Counted from the first letter of the stretch, positions 8,440-16,758 are shown. The stretch: DNA of 64,000 nucleotides from Bradyrhizobium sp. AUGA SZCCT0158 (GCF_018130065.1 NZ_JAFCME010000031.1:1-64000), one strand, 5' to 3'. The notes: a model not told the origin generated them from the sequence alone. Made by a program: numbers and translations.

Positions 8440-8649
8440 ATGCAGACCTATTCGGCAGATCTGAACGCGATGCGTCCTCTTGCTGACCACGAACTTGACG
8501 CTGTATCAGGCGGCTTTGTTTATATCGCCGTCGTTGTAGGCTCGTTCCTTGCTGGAACGGGAATTCGGATGGGCCTTGACAAGATCGCCGAGGGAATCGC
8601 AGAGCCGCAAGGCACGCTGAAGGGCATAAAGCCCAGGGGCGGGAAGTAA
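8440..8649 (+). CDS. Small peptide with double-glycine leader (bacteriocin-like)
   Basis: 69 residues. The ATG at 8440 is chosen because GGTGGAG stands 6-8 bases before it; an earlier in-frame ATG at 8404 has no such site. Residues 1-25 form a leader with LADHELDAVSGG, the LxxxELxxVxGG pattern cut by C39-type peptidase/ABC exporters. The core (26-69) begins with a hydrophobic helix FVYIAVVVGSFLAGTG and ends in a Gly/Lys-rich tail. It lacks Cys, so it is not a lantibiotic or disulfide microcin. No exporter, immunity or modification gene is adjacent. It could be a class II-like bacteriocin, a secreted signal, or an orphan leader peptide; the family is not recognised. Confidence 0.7.
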   Translation: MQTYSADLNAMRPLADHELDAVSGGFVYIAVVVGSFLAGTGIRMGLDKIAEGIAEPQGTLKGIKPRGGK

Positions 8650-8726
8650 GGCTAGCGACTTCATTCAATGCAGTGGAGCGCTCCCTGTTGATGCGGCGCT
8701 CCACTTCAACTTCTCCTTCTCTCGGC

Positions 8727-8766
8727 TGAGGAAGCGTTGCGGTGTCCACGGGTGTCGACAAGATAG
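8727..8766. repeat. Short dispersed repeat, copy 1
   Basis: Bases 8727-8747 are identical to 10531-10551 (21 bases, TGAGGAAGCGTTGCGGTGTC onwards). Imperfect similarity continues to about 8766 (…AGATAGCGCTC against GAGATTGCGCTC). The two copies bracket the CYTH-CHAD gene. The rest of the 8650-9018 gap shows no gene. Confidence 0.7.
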
Positions 8767-8967
8767 CGCTCCGGCTTGAACGCTCATTTTCGTGACTTCA
8801 ACGTGCCCCGTATCCCAACCGCCATGTCGTCGCTTCCTTCTGTTGCGAGTAATGAATAACCCTGCATTTCGGCGTTGGTGACGTGCGCACGCCCCTGTCG
8901 AGTGAGACGACTGCCGATATTCGGAACGGCAACGCCAAAAAGCATATCGAATCTTCGGCTTGAATAC

Positions 8968-8991
8968 GGAACCTTTCGGGAAACGTCCGTT
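8968..8991 (+). promoter_or_regulatory. Weak EcfG-like promoter candidate
   Basis: GGAAC at 8968-8972 and CGTT at 8988-8991 are separated by 15 bases, about 28 bases before the CYTH-CHAD start. The general-stress sigma consensus prefers 16-17 bases, so this is a suboptimal match and only suggestive. Confidence 0.25.
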
Positions 8992-9018
8992 TTTTACCAA
9001 CGCCCGACGGAGTCCACG

Positions 9019-10533
9019 ATGAGCGTTGAAGCCGAACTGAAGTTCCGTGTTGCGCCCCGAAAGCTGTCCTCTGTTGCGAAGACCCGCCTGACGGGCGCGC
9101 GCCGCGGCGGCCGGTCCGAGCAAAATCTGGTGACAATCTATTTCGATACGGCCAAGCACAAGCTGAAACGCAACGGACTTACCCTGAGAGTCCGCCAGGC
9201 CGGCGATGACTATGTGCAGACGGTAAAGGCGGTAACGTCGGGAGCCCTCGCCCGCGGCGAGTGGGAAACGAAACTGGATGGCGCGACGCCCGATCTCACC
9301 AAAGCCAAAGACACGCCGCTCGATAGGCTGATCACCAGGAAGTTGCAGCGAAAGTTGAAACCTGTCTTCCGGACCTCCGTTCGTCGGATGGCGCTGCCGA
9401 TCCGCACCCGGCGCAGCGAAATCGAACTCGCGGTTGACCGCGGAAAAATCGCGTCAGGCGGTCGCTCGAGACCGATCTCCGAATTTGAGCTCGAACTGAA
9501 GGGCGGAAGTTCCGCCGATCTGTTTCGGATAGCTCGCAGTTTCGAACGCAAGACCGGCGCCGAGCTTGATCTGCAATCAAAGTCTGAAAAAGGTTATCAG
9601 CTCGCCGGAGGCGGTCGCGAAAGCGCCAGCCATGCCGAACCGATCCACCTCGACAGGAAATTGTCAGCCAACGATGCGTTCACCGCAATTGCCTCCTCCA
9701 CGTTCCGGCATTTCGCGGCCAATGCGGACGCCATACGCAACCTGGACGCAGAAGCCATCCATCAAATGCGGGTAGGCCTGCGACGAACGCGTGCAGCCAT
9801 CTCGCTTTTTGACGACGTGCTGCCGCGCGCGAGTACCGCCGGCATCAAGGAGGAGCTCAAGTGGCTTACAGGCCAACTCGCACGGGCTCGTGAAATCGAC
9901 GTCTTTCTGGAAGAGCGCGTTGGCCCGGTAGTGAAAGCCGGCCCACCCAAGCGAGGGTCTCGCGCGATCGAGAAAAAGTTTGCGGCGCAACGCACCAAGG
10001 CGTTCAAGCGCGCCGGTCAAGCCGTCGGGTCACCCCGGTTCCGTCGCCTGCTGATCGATATGCTCGAATGGATCGAAACCAGAAAAGCGCCAGCCGACAA
10101 AGACAGATCGATTGGGCCGTACGCCGCCGAACTTCTCGATCGCCGCATCAGAAAGGTGCGCAAGCAAGGCAAGCGCCTGGACGAACTCTCACCCGACCAA
10201 CGCCATAAATTGCGGATCAGGATCAAGAAGATCCGTTACGCCCTCGATTTCTTTGAAGGTCTCTACGATGACAGCGATCGCAAGGAGATTGCGCAACTGT
10301 CAAGCCGGCTGAAAAACGTTCAGTCGGCGCTCGGAGCGTTGAACGATTTTATGGCGCACCGAAAGATGGCCACAGAAGCCGCCCTGACTGCTCCGCAGGC
10401 CAATCGAAGAGCCCAGGCCTTCGCGTCCGGTTTTCTGGTCGGTCAGGAGCGGGAGGCCGCAATTGGTCTGTTGAAGGCGGCACGTCGTGAGCTTCAGCAC
10501 CTGCGTCCGCTGACCGTCGAGCCACTCCGATGA
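9019..10533 (+). CDS. CYTH and CHAD domain protein
   Basis: 504 residues from the ATG at 9019, with GGAG seven bases before it. The CYTH domain (about 1-200) opens with the signature EAELKF and contains alternating charged strands (TLRVRQAGDDYVQTVKA, GEWETKL, FELELKGG) typical of the triphosphate tunnel fold. The CHAD domain (about 220-490) is helical and rich in Lys/Arg/His, with IHQMRVGLRRTRAAISLFDD and HKLRIRIKKIRYALDFFE. CYTH proteins hydrolyse or bind triphosphates, and CHAD domains bind polyphosphate. This two-domain form is probably an inorganic triphosphatase or polyphosphate-binding protein. The stop codon lies inside a short repeat. Confidence 0.9.
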   Translation: MSVEAELKFRVAPRKLSSVAKTRLTGARRGGRSEQNLVTIYFDTAKHKLKRNGLTLRVRQAGDDYVQTVKAVTSGALARGEWETKLDGATPDLTKAKDTPLDRLITRKLQRKLKPVFRTSVRRMALPIRTRRSEIELAVDRGKIASGGRSRPISEFELELKGGSSADLFRIARSFERKTGAELDLQSKSEKGYQLAGGGRESASHAEPIHLDRKLSANDAFTAIASSTFRHFAANADAIRNLDAEAIHQMRVGLRRTRAAISLFDDVLPRASTAGIKEELKWLTGQLARAREIDVFLEERVGPVVKAGPPKRGSRAIEKKFAAQRTKAFKRAGQAVGSPRFRRLLIDMLEWIETRKAPADKDRSIGPYAAELLDRRIRKVRKQGKRLDELSPDQRHKLRIRIKKIRYALDFFEGLYDDSDRKEIAQLSSRLKNVQSALGALNDFMAHRKMATEAALTAPQANRRAQAFASGFLVGQEREAAIGLLKAARRELQHLRPLTVEPLR

Positions 10534-10572
10534 GGAAGCGTTGCGGTGTCCGCGGTTGACGAGATTGCGCTC
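10531..10572. repeat. Short dispersed repeat, copy 2
   Basis: Second copy of the 8727-8747 element. Its first three bases are the TGA stop of the CYTH-CHAD gene. Together the pair flanks that gene. Confidence 0.7.
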
Positions 10573-10652
10573 TCAGGCCTTGGAAGGCCGCAATGACCCC
10601 GCCAGGATGCCGGTTCTGATGTCCAACCCCTCCCACGCGTACGTAGCGCGCG

Positions 10653-11309
10653 TCATTTCGCAACACGCGCTTCCTCCTTCCTGGTCACATGCCAGATCAC
10701 GAGGTGGTAGTGCGGCACGTCCACGCCGGGGTGACCAGGGTTGAAATAGATGCTGACGTGGTCAAGCGGTGCACCGGCGAACCCCGGCGCCTCCAATGGC
10801 TTGTGATCGTCGATGTCTTTTGTCGGGACCATATACACGGTCGCCATCAAGCGATCCTTGCGGTCGAAGGTCACGAATGGCCCGAGCGGCAAGGTTTCGG
10901 GTTTGACAAAGACGATGCCCAGGCTGGGAAAGAACTTTGGGAAGTTCACGAGATCGCTGACGCGCTTGTATCCGTCCTTCTCGGCCATCTTCCGCTGATT
11001 TGGCGGCGCACGAACGACGGCGGGCCTCCTGTGCGCTTTGGCTGCTCTGCGAACGGCTGGTTTGGCTTTTCTGACCTTGTCGGCCGTTTGCACCCTGGTC
11101 GGTGCTTGCACTTGCGGGCGCACGGGTTGGGCCGGAGCAAACTGGGGTTGACCAAACGGGGGCTGACCAAATTGCGGTTGACCAAACTGGGGCTGGCCAA
11201 ATGGGGCCTGACCAGATTGCGGCTGGCCAAACTGGGCGGCAGGCTGCCGCACATCGGCGATCAATCCGAGCGAAGCGACGAGAGCTGCGGTCACCAGCGC
11301 ATTGCGCAT
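10653..11309 (-). CDS. Exported hypothetical protein with QFGQP repeats
   Basis: 218 residues; GGGAG precedes the ATG at 11309. An N-terminal signal-like segment (MRNALVTAALVASLGLIADV) is followed by at least six five-residue repeats (QFGQP, PFGQP; about 26-57). Next come a basic linker (KAKPAVRRAAKAHRR) and a globular C-terminal domain (about 105-218) with FPKFFPSLGIVFVKP and LDHVSIYFNPGHPGVDVPHY. The PHYH cluster near 203-206 might bind metal and recalls TTHB210-like/DUF5602 proteins; that link is tentative. The next gene upstream on the same strand, a TAXI-type binding protein, ends 15 bases before this ATG, so the two may be cotranscribed. Confidence 0.65.
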   Translation of the reverse strand: MRNALVTAALVASLGLIADVRQPAAQFGQPQSGQAPFGQPQFGQPQFGQPPFGQPQFAPAQPVRPQVQAPTRVQTADKVRKAKPAVRRAAKAHRRPAVVRAPPNQRKMAEKDGYKRVSDLVNFPKFFPSLGIVFVKPETLPLGPFVTFDRKDRLMATVYMVPTKDIDDHKPLEAPGFAGAPLDHVSIYFNPGHPGVDVPHYHLVIWHVTRKEEARVAK

Positions 11310-11324
11310 CGTGATCTCCCAATC

Positions 11325-12515
11325 TCACCTGCCCTGCTTGCGTTCCTGCCACCGCATGAAGTCCTGGAACAACTCTTCGCGGTCCGGCGGATTGCTGGCT
11401 GGCTTCTGCTCGAGGAACCGGCCGAACGCCTTGCGAAGCGCAGCCTCTCCGCCCGATTGCCGCTGCAGCCAACGCTCTGCCGGACGAAATCGCCGCCACC
11501 CCGGCAGCACCTCGGGCAAATTCACCTCCCGCCATTTGGGGTGGTGAGCGTCACCGAGAAATTCGGGAAACCGCGAGAACAGCGTTTCGACAAAATGTTC
11601 CAGGAGCTGAAACCGCTCGCTTCGGGTCGGCCAGTTGTAGGCGAAAAGAGCGCATTTGATCGCGATCGTGTCGACGCTTTCACCGGTCCCAACGATGTTT
11701 GGGTAATCCTCGCGGCGGAACGTCGATGGCAGATAATCTTGCTGCAGCGCCCGGGAATACGGAATCGGCAGCAGGTGAATGCCATCCATTTGCACGGTGC
11801 GGGCCAGGGCGCTGACCGGCTTGCCCGAAACCAGCAGGCTGGCGAAGATTTGCCCCTTCCTCATGCCATCCAGCGCGGCGTCCAGCCCCAGGTTCAATTC
11901 GCTGAACTTGACCTCCAGACGGTTGAGCACCTCACGGCCAAGCAGCGCGGCAGCACTGCCTTCTTCGCCGAGATTGACCGTCTTTCCCTCAAGATCCGCC
12001 AGGCTCTTGATCTCGGAGCGCGCGAGGAGATGGAACTCTTCGACAAAAAGCGGGGTGATGTAGATGAGCTTGTTCTGGATGTCCGGGATCGTCCTTGCAT
12101 CCCGCAGCCGGTCGACCAGGACGACAGGCGCGATCGCCATGTCGGCACCTGCCAGCGTAAGCACGTCCAGGATGTTGCGGATGCCGCCGTTTCCCACCAT
12201 CGGGAGCACCCGTAATGCGACCTCGCCGCGCGGACCGGTCTCCTGGCCGGTGGCCAACGTGGTCGCAATGTCCTGAGTGATGGCGAACTCGGTGCTTTGC
12301 GGCGGACCGGTTACCAATCCCGCGGTGTAAGGGCTCACAGCTGCTCCCGCTTCCTTCCGGGGAGCGCTTGCCTTGGGCGCAGATGCTTTGGCGGGTTCAC
12401 TCGCAGAAGTGGATGGTCGGGTTTGGGCGAGGCCCTCCCGGACCGGTTGGCCGAGCCAAGCCGCCGCAATGAATGCGGTCAACAAACCGACCCGCACCAC
12501 TCCGCAGACCCTCAT
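11325..12515 (-). CDS. TAXI-family TRAP-type solute-binding protein
   Basis: 396 residues from the ATG at 12515, which has AGGTGGG upstream; a GTG three codons earlier lacks spacing. There is a signal peptide (about 1-31), then an Ala/Pro/Ser linker, then a periplasmic-binding fold. Segments such as AITQDIATTLATG, DMAIAPVVLVDRLRD, IKSLADLEGKTVNLGEEGS and GTGESVDTIAIKCALFAYNW match the TAXI (TRAP-associated extracytoplasmic immunogenic) family, which delivers small carboxylates to a TRAP permease. No permease gene lies beside it, so it may be an orphan receptor or sensor. The exported QFGQP protein follows on the same strand. Confidence 0.8.
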   Translation of the reverse strand: MRVCGVVRVGLLTAFIAAAWLGQPVREGLAQTRPSTSASEPAKASAPKASAPRKEAGAAVSPYTAGLVTGPPQSTEFAITQDIATTLATGQETGPRGEVALRVLPMVGNGGIRNILDVLTLAGADMAIAPVVLVDRLRDARTIPDIQNKLIYITPLFVEEFHLLARSEIKSLADLEGKTVNLGEEGSAAALLGREVLNRLEVKFSELNLGLDAALDGMRKGQIFASLLVSGKPVSALARTVQMDGIHLLPIPYSRALQQDYLPSTFRREDYPNIVGTGESVDTIAIKCALFAYNWPTRSERFQLLEHFVETLFSRFPEFLGDAHHPKWREVNLPEVLPGWRRFRPAERWLQRQSGGEAALRKAFGRFLEQKPASNPPDREELFQDFMRWQERKQGR

Positions 12516-12769
12516 TGTTCCCACCTGTTCGACCGGACCGGCCCCGGGCGTGACATTCGCTCGCCGTCAGGGAAAAGGCTTGAGCCGACAAATCGTCACC
12601 CCGCGACGTCACAAGCACGACCGGGCAAAATGGATTTGCTTCGCCTTTTTTAACGCGCCTGAACCAGCGGCGTTCCTTTGTCGGGAATGCGTATGAACGG
12701 ACGTCGTCCGGCCGCTTCGGCAGGCCTGAAAACTGCCGATAGCAGGCTCGTGCACTGCAGCGAAGAGCA

Positions 12770-12935
12770 GGGCTATTCAATTACGGCGTCAGCGCGCAAG
12801 AAGAGGGGCCGGGACTTCGAGACCGAATGTTCTGGCAGTTTTGAGGTTGGTGTGAATCTCGTATCGATCTGGTTGTTCGACCGGGAGGTCGGCGGGCTTG
12901 ATCCTTGGGCGGTCCGATCGCGTACCACCCTATTT
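12770..12935 (-). pseudogene. 3' relic of an ABC substrate-binding protein (COG2984 type)
   Basis: From about 12902 the minus strand reads KPADLPVEQP, then NLKTARTFGLEVP and LLAR, then a TGA at 12789-12791. This is the hallmark C-terminus of the uncharacterised ABC binding proteins abundant in Bradyrhizobium (KPADLPVEQPTKFELVINLK and so on). The 5' part is gone. The plus-strand frame through here (12678-12938) is not a real gene. The rest of the 12516-12986 gap shows nothing I can name. Confidence 0.65.
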
Positions 12936-12986
12936 TGATGTGTGCTACTTAGATGGGTAGCAAACTGGCAGCAGGAGAAACCGATC

Positions 12987-13205
12987 ATGACTGACGATCA
13001 GGTCAATCTCGTCGTTCAGCATCTTTGCGAGCAATTGCACCTGGCGCTCCGATTGAAGGGCAGCGAAGCACATCCACCAAACGCCAAGGAAATTGGATTT
13101 GATCCTGCCTCTGTGAGAACTGTATTGCTGACCGGATTGCGTTCGGCAGGTGTCACGACCCACCACGAGGCAGCCGGGGCCAGCGAAGAGCCGCCGTGGT
13201 CCTAA
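12987..13205 (+). CDS. Small hypothetical protein (72 aa)
   Basis: The ATG at 12987 has AGGAGA 8-9 bases upstream, which decides this start over the longer frame from 12942. The product (MTDDQVNLVVQHLCEQLHLA…) is soluble, with a helical first half and an Ala/Glu-rich end. No family is recognised. It converges with the binding-protein gene of the alcohol-oxidation cluster. Confidence 0.5.
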   Translation: MTDDQVNLVVQHLCEQLHLALRLKGSEAHPPNAKEIGFDPASVRTVLLTGLRSAGVTTHHEAAGASEEPPWS

Positions 13206-13305
13206 AACAAGGCATTTTCCGCAGCGTCGTTTGACTCACCATACGTAACAGCGCGCGAGTGTTTTCCGGTCGCCAAGCCCGGGGCATCTGGCGCGATACC
13301 GCGCC

Positions 13306-14103
13306 TCACTGCGGAGGTCGCAGCTCGATGCCGTAGCGGGCGTAGATCCGCGCGATGGTGCCATCGGCCAGCAGGGCCTCGATCGCCGCATCGACACGCG
13401 CGCGCAGCTGGTCGTCGGGCCGAAGCAGCCCGGCGGCAATATTCCAGTTCAGGTCCTGATCGTCGCCGAACGCCGGAATCAGGCGCAACGGCTTGTCGGC
13501 GTGCTGCAGGTTGAACCAGCCGACCGTCATCGGGGTGACGGCGGCGGCCTCGATCTCGCGATTGGCGAGCGCCGCAACGATATCGTCCTCGAAGGCGAAC
13601 GGAGACGTGGCGGCGCCGCCCTTGGCGAGCGTCATCGAGACCACCGAGCCGACCGGTACCCCGACCCGCTGATCGGGACCGAGACCGGCCAGCGAGGACG
13701 CCTGTGAATCGCCGCGCACCGCGAGCACGACGCCGCTGCGGTGGTAAGGACGCGACGTCCGCACCCCGCCGGAGGGCGGCGTATCCTTGCGGGCGATGAC
13801 GTCGAGCACGAGGTCGCAATCGGCGCGGCGATACTGGATTGCGCTGATCACCCATTCCCGCGTCAGCTTGACCCCGAGTTGCTCGGCAATCTTCTCGCCT
13901 AGCTCGATCTGGAATCCCGGAATCGGTCCGGACTTGCTGGCAAACGGCAGCGCGTTGGGGCTGGCGCAGAGCGTCAACGCGCCGCGCTCGATGACGGCTT
14001 CGAGCGAGCGGGCATCCGCCGGCGCGCTCCAGATCATCAGCAGAGCGAGACCTGCCGTATATCGCGAGTGGCGATATCGCGGTTTCCACGCCGCTTTAGT
14101 CAT
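13306..14103 (-). CDS. Quinoprotein-associated solute-binding protein (XoxJ/MxaJ-like)
   Basis: 265 residues. The ATG at 14103 overlaps the end of the cytochrome gene by 8 bases, implying translational coupling; the longer frame to 14163 lies inside that gene. A signal peptide (about 1-31, LALLMIWSAPADA) leads into a periplasmic-binding fold: GALTLCASPNALPFASK, IPGFQIELGEKIAEQLGV, SRPYHRSGVVLAVRG and AFEDDIVAALANRE. This matches the putative ABC binding proteins found beside PQQ alcohol dehydrogenases, which help enzyme maturation or cytochrome docking rather than uptake. A broken paralogue lies at 7494-7632. Confidence 0.85.
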   Translation of the reverse strand: MTKAAWKPRYRHSRYTAGLALLMIWSAPADARSLEAVIERGALTLCASPNALPFASKSGPIPGFQIELGEKIAEQLGVKLTREWVISAIQYRRADCDLVLDVIARKDTPPSGGVRTSRPYHRSGVVLAVRGDSQASSLAGLGPDQRVGVPVGSVVSMTLAKGGAATSPFAFEDDIVAALANREIEAAAVTPMTVGWFNLQHADKPLRLIPAFGDDQDLNWNIAAGLLRPDDQLRARVDAAIEALLADGTIARIYARYGIELRPPQ

Positions 14104-14434
14104 CGAGCCCTCGAATGTAGGCCAGGATCGCGATGATCTGGCCATCGCTGAACACCGAACCATAGGCGGGCATGGCGCCTACCTTGCCCTTCTTGATGCG
14201 CTCGATGAGGTATTCGTCGCTGCGCTCGGACTTCGACAGCTTCGGGCCCCTGCCCGCATGGCGGCCGCCCTCCTGGTGACAGAAGCCGCAGGTGGTGGCG
14301 AACATTTTCCCGCCCTCGATGTCGTCAGGCGAGGCTTCGGCCTGGGGCAGCGGATTTGCAGCCTGCTGGGCCAACGCGGCGGTCGACAGAAATGGCCAGA
14401 TGATGGCCGCAACAATCAGCAACGGTATTCGCAT
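14096..14434 (-). CDS. Periplasmic c-type cytochrome
   Basis: 112 residues from the ATG at 14434, giving a proper signal peptide (MRIPLLIVAAIIWPFLSTAA, cleavage near AQA); the longer frame to 14533 adds a nonsensical hydrophilic N-terminus. One haem site, CGFCH at 49-53, and a likely axial methionine at 88 (GAMPAYG) define a class I cytochrome c. It lies 76 bases downstream of the PQQ dehydrogenase and overlaps the binding-protein gene. It is the expected electron acceptor of the dehydrogenase, passing electrons to the respiratory chain. Confidence 0.9.
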   Translation of the reverse strand: MRIPLLIVAAIIWPFLSTAALAQQAANPLPQAEASPDDIEGGKMFATTCGFCHQEGGRHAGRGPKLSKSERSDEYLIERIKKGKVGAMPAYGSVFSDGQIIAILAYIRGLDD

Positions 14435-14510
14435 TCCAGCATCCGTATTGACCTCGGGAGCAGCAGCGCAAGGGCGGCAAGGAGATCGATCCCTGCCGCC
14501 CGCGCCACCA

Positions 14511-16235
14511 TCATTGTCTGAGTGCGTAGACAATCAGAGCGCCGGTATTCTTCGACATGCTCTTGAAGGGCTCGCCATAGAGCGCGACGAACTCGTCGGC
14601 CACCAGGCTGCCCCAGCCCGCCGGTACGGCGACATACTGCTTGCCGCCGGCCATGTAGCTGATGATGCCGGCATTGTGTCCCATGCCGTTGTTGCGCGAC
14701 CACAGCTCTTCGCCGGTATCGGCATTGTAGGCGTGCACGATGCCTTCGGCGTCGGGCACGAATACCAGATTGCCCGCGGTGGCGAGAACGCTGGCGAGCG
14801 GCGGCTGCTTGTAGTTGACCTCCCACTTCTTGGCGCCGGTGACGGGATCGCGGGCGCTGAGATGGCCACGGGCCGGTCCGTCCGGCGGCGCCACGATCTT
14901 GAACGTGGCGCCGAGGTTGAGCTGGGCCATCGGCTCCGTGATCGGCGTGGTCTTCTCGACCGTCATCTCCATGCACCACTCCTGCCCGATCCGGTAGAAC
15001 AGCCCGTTCTTGGGGCTGTAGGCGCCGGAGTTCCAGCTGATGCCGCCGGCGATGGCCGGGCACAATGGCGGGTCCACCTTGCCTTCTACGAGGTCGCGGC
15101 GACCGATCAGTTCGCCGGTCTTCGGGTCGATGCTCTTGACGAAGTTGATGTTCTTTACCAGCGGCCAGACGTTCTCGACCTTGGCGTTGGAACGGTCATA
15201 GACGAAGATGTATCCGCTCTTGTTGGCATGCACCACGAGCTTCTTGCCGCCGCGCTCGATCATGACGAACTCGCCCACGGAAGAGTCGAAGTCCCAGGCA
15301 TCGTGCGGCAGCTCCTGATGATAGAATTTGAGCTTGCCGGTATCGGGATCGAGCGCGATGACCGATGTCGTGTGGAGATTGTCGCCCGGCCGCGGCCCGC
15401 TCTTCTTCCAGTCTGCGCCGGACCAGTCGTACAGCGGCGCCGGGTTGGCGGTGCCCCACCACACCGAATTGGTTTCCGGGTCATAGGTTCCGGGCATCCA
15501 GCCGCCGCCGCCGCCGGTCCGCCAGGAGTCACCACCCCAGGTCTTCATGGCCTCTTCGGTTCCGGCCACCGTGAAGAATTCCCATTTCTTCTGGCCGGTC
15601 TTGCCGTCCACGCCGAAGATCGGTCCGCGACCGGTCCACTCGCCGCCCTGCGCACCAATGATCACCATGTCCTTGACCACCAGCGGCGCACCGGTGAAGC
15701 CGACGGTTACCTTCTTGGAATCCAGCAGCTTGGTGTCCCACACCGGTTTGCCGGATTTCAGATCGAGTGCGATCAGGCGCCCGTCGACGGTGCCGACATA
15801 GAGATTGCCGCCTCCGATGGCGATGCCGCGGTTGTACGGCGAATGCGTCTGCTTGGCGACCAGCTCCTCGTCGAGCTCCGGCGCATAGGCCCAGATCGTC
15901 TTGCCGGTCGCGCCATCAAGCGCGTAGACGCGGCTGTAGGAGCCCGAATAATACAGCACGCCGTCAAGCGCCAGCGGCGTCGACTGCAGGCCGCGGGTGG
16001 CGCGCTCCGGGAAATGCATCCAGGCGACTTCGAGATTCTTGACGTTGCCGGCATTGATCTGGTCGAGGCCGCTGTAATGGTAGGACTTGTAGGTGCCGTG
16101 ATAGGTCGGCCAGTCGTTCATGGCCGCCTCGGCATTCAGCGCCGCAGGGTTCTGCGCGCGCGCCGGCGAGACGGTGACCAATGCAGCCACCGCCAGCGCG
16201 GCGCAGCCGACAACAGATCGTCCATAGAAAATCAT
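14511..16235 (-). CDS. PQQ-dependent alcohol dehydrogenase, lanthanide-type signature
   Basis: 574 residues. An ATG at 16241 abuts the GGGAGG ribosome site; the ATG at 16235 is six bases from it and is preferred. The signal peptide ends at ARA-Q. An eight-bladed quinoprotein propeller follows, with repeats such as VYALDGATGKTIWAY. By family comparison the metal/PQQ ligands are Glu199 (GGEWTGRG), Asn264 (GTANPAPLYD) and catalytic Asp315. Asp317 (WDFD) is the extra acid seen in lanthanide enzymes; calcium MxaF has Ala there. The usual vicinal CysCys near the active site is absent (QTHSPYNRG). HANKSG has Lys where methanol dehydrogenases have Arg, as in ethanol-type enzymes. The substrate is thus uncertain. 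Confidence 0.88.
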   Translation of the reverse strand: MIFYGRSVVGCAALAVAALVTVSPARAQNPAALNAEAAMNDWPTYHGTYKSYHYSGLDQINAGNVKNLEVAWMHFPERATRGLQSTPLALDGVLYYSGSYSRVYALDGATGKTIWAYAPELDEELVAKQTHSPYNRGIAIGGGNLYVGTVDGRLIALDLKSGKPVWDTKLLDSKKVTVGFTGAPLVVKDMVIIGAQGGEWTGRGPIFGVDGKTGQKKWEFFTVAGTEEAMKTWGGDSWRTGGGGGWMPGTYDPETNSVWWGTANPAPLYDWSGADWKKSGPRPGDNLHTTSVIALDPDTGKLKFYHQELPHDAWDFDSSVGEFVMIERGGKKLVVHANKSGYIFVYDRSNAKVENVWPLVKNINFVKSIDPKTGELIGRRDLVEGKVDPPLCPAIAGGISWNSGAYSPKNGLFYRIGQEWCMEMTVEKTTPITEPMAQLNLGATFKIVAPPDGPARGHLSARDPVTGAKKWEVNYKQPPLASVLATAGNLVFVPDAEGIVHAYNADTGEELWSRNNGMGHNAGIISYMAGGKQYVAVPAGWGSLVADEFVALYGEPFKSMSKNTGALIVYALRQ

Positions 16236-16758
16236 CTGCATCCTCCCTTTGTGTTTGTTTGTTGGGCCGAATTTCCGTCGCGACTCGTGCAGAATGTTCT
16301 GGTGTCAAAGCCTCATCAGGTATCAAAGCCTCATGGGGCCGGCAGTTCGAGATGGAGGGGTGGACCGGCGGGACTGCCGTCGAGGAGACCGCAGCACTTC
16401 ATGCCGCCTGACCGAGAAGCGGCAATGGTCCGAACGAAGGAGTGTTGTCGAGGCGGGGACGATTTCAGCGCAGCGCGGCACACGCGGTCACGGCCGGGGC
16501 TTGCCTGCCCCAAACGGTCCCCGGCGACGTCGGTGCGGTGCACCATGACATGTCCCTCGATGCGCCACGCTATTAGCTGACCGGATTGTTGTTTTTTTGT
16601 GGAGCACCGTCGGCTTTGGCAACCCTAAGCTGAATGGCCTGATCCGCAAAAAATTTCCTGTCGGCTTCTTTGCAAATTTCGGTCAGGCTCGCACGCGCCG
16701 CCATCACGGCAACGACACACGTCCGGCGACAATACAATCAGCAGGAAAGAGACCAGCG
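16236..16758. other. Intergenic region between divergent ADH and RibD-like genes
   Basis: 523 bases without a convincing gene. A 12-base direct repeat (TCAAAGCCTCAT at 16305-16316 and 16323-16334, 18-base period) lies 70-100 bases upstream of the dehydrogenase start and could be an operator. Frames in this gap have poor codon use and no ribosome sites. Confidence 0.5.

Noticed and set aside
12678..12938. 86-residue plus-strand frame with SITASARKKRG
   Set aside because: It is antisense to the relic of the ABC binding protein; similar spurious calls are known from Bradyrhizobium genomes.
13202..14089. 295-residue minus-strand frame
   Set aside because: Alternative frame of the quinoprotein binding protein, without signal peptide or conserved residues.
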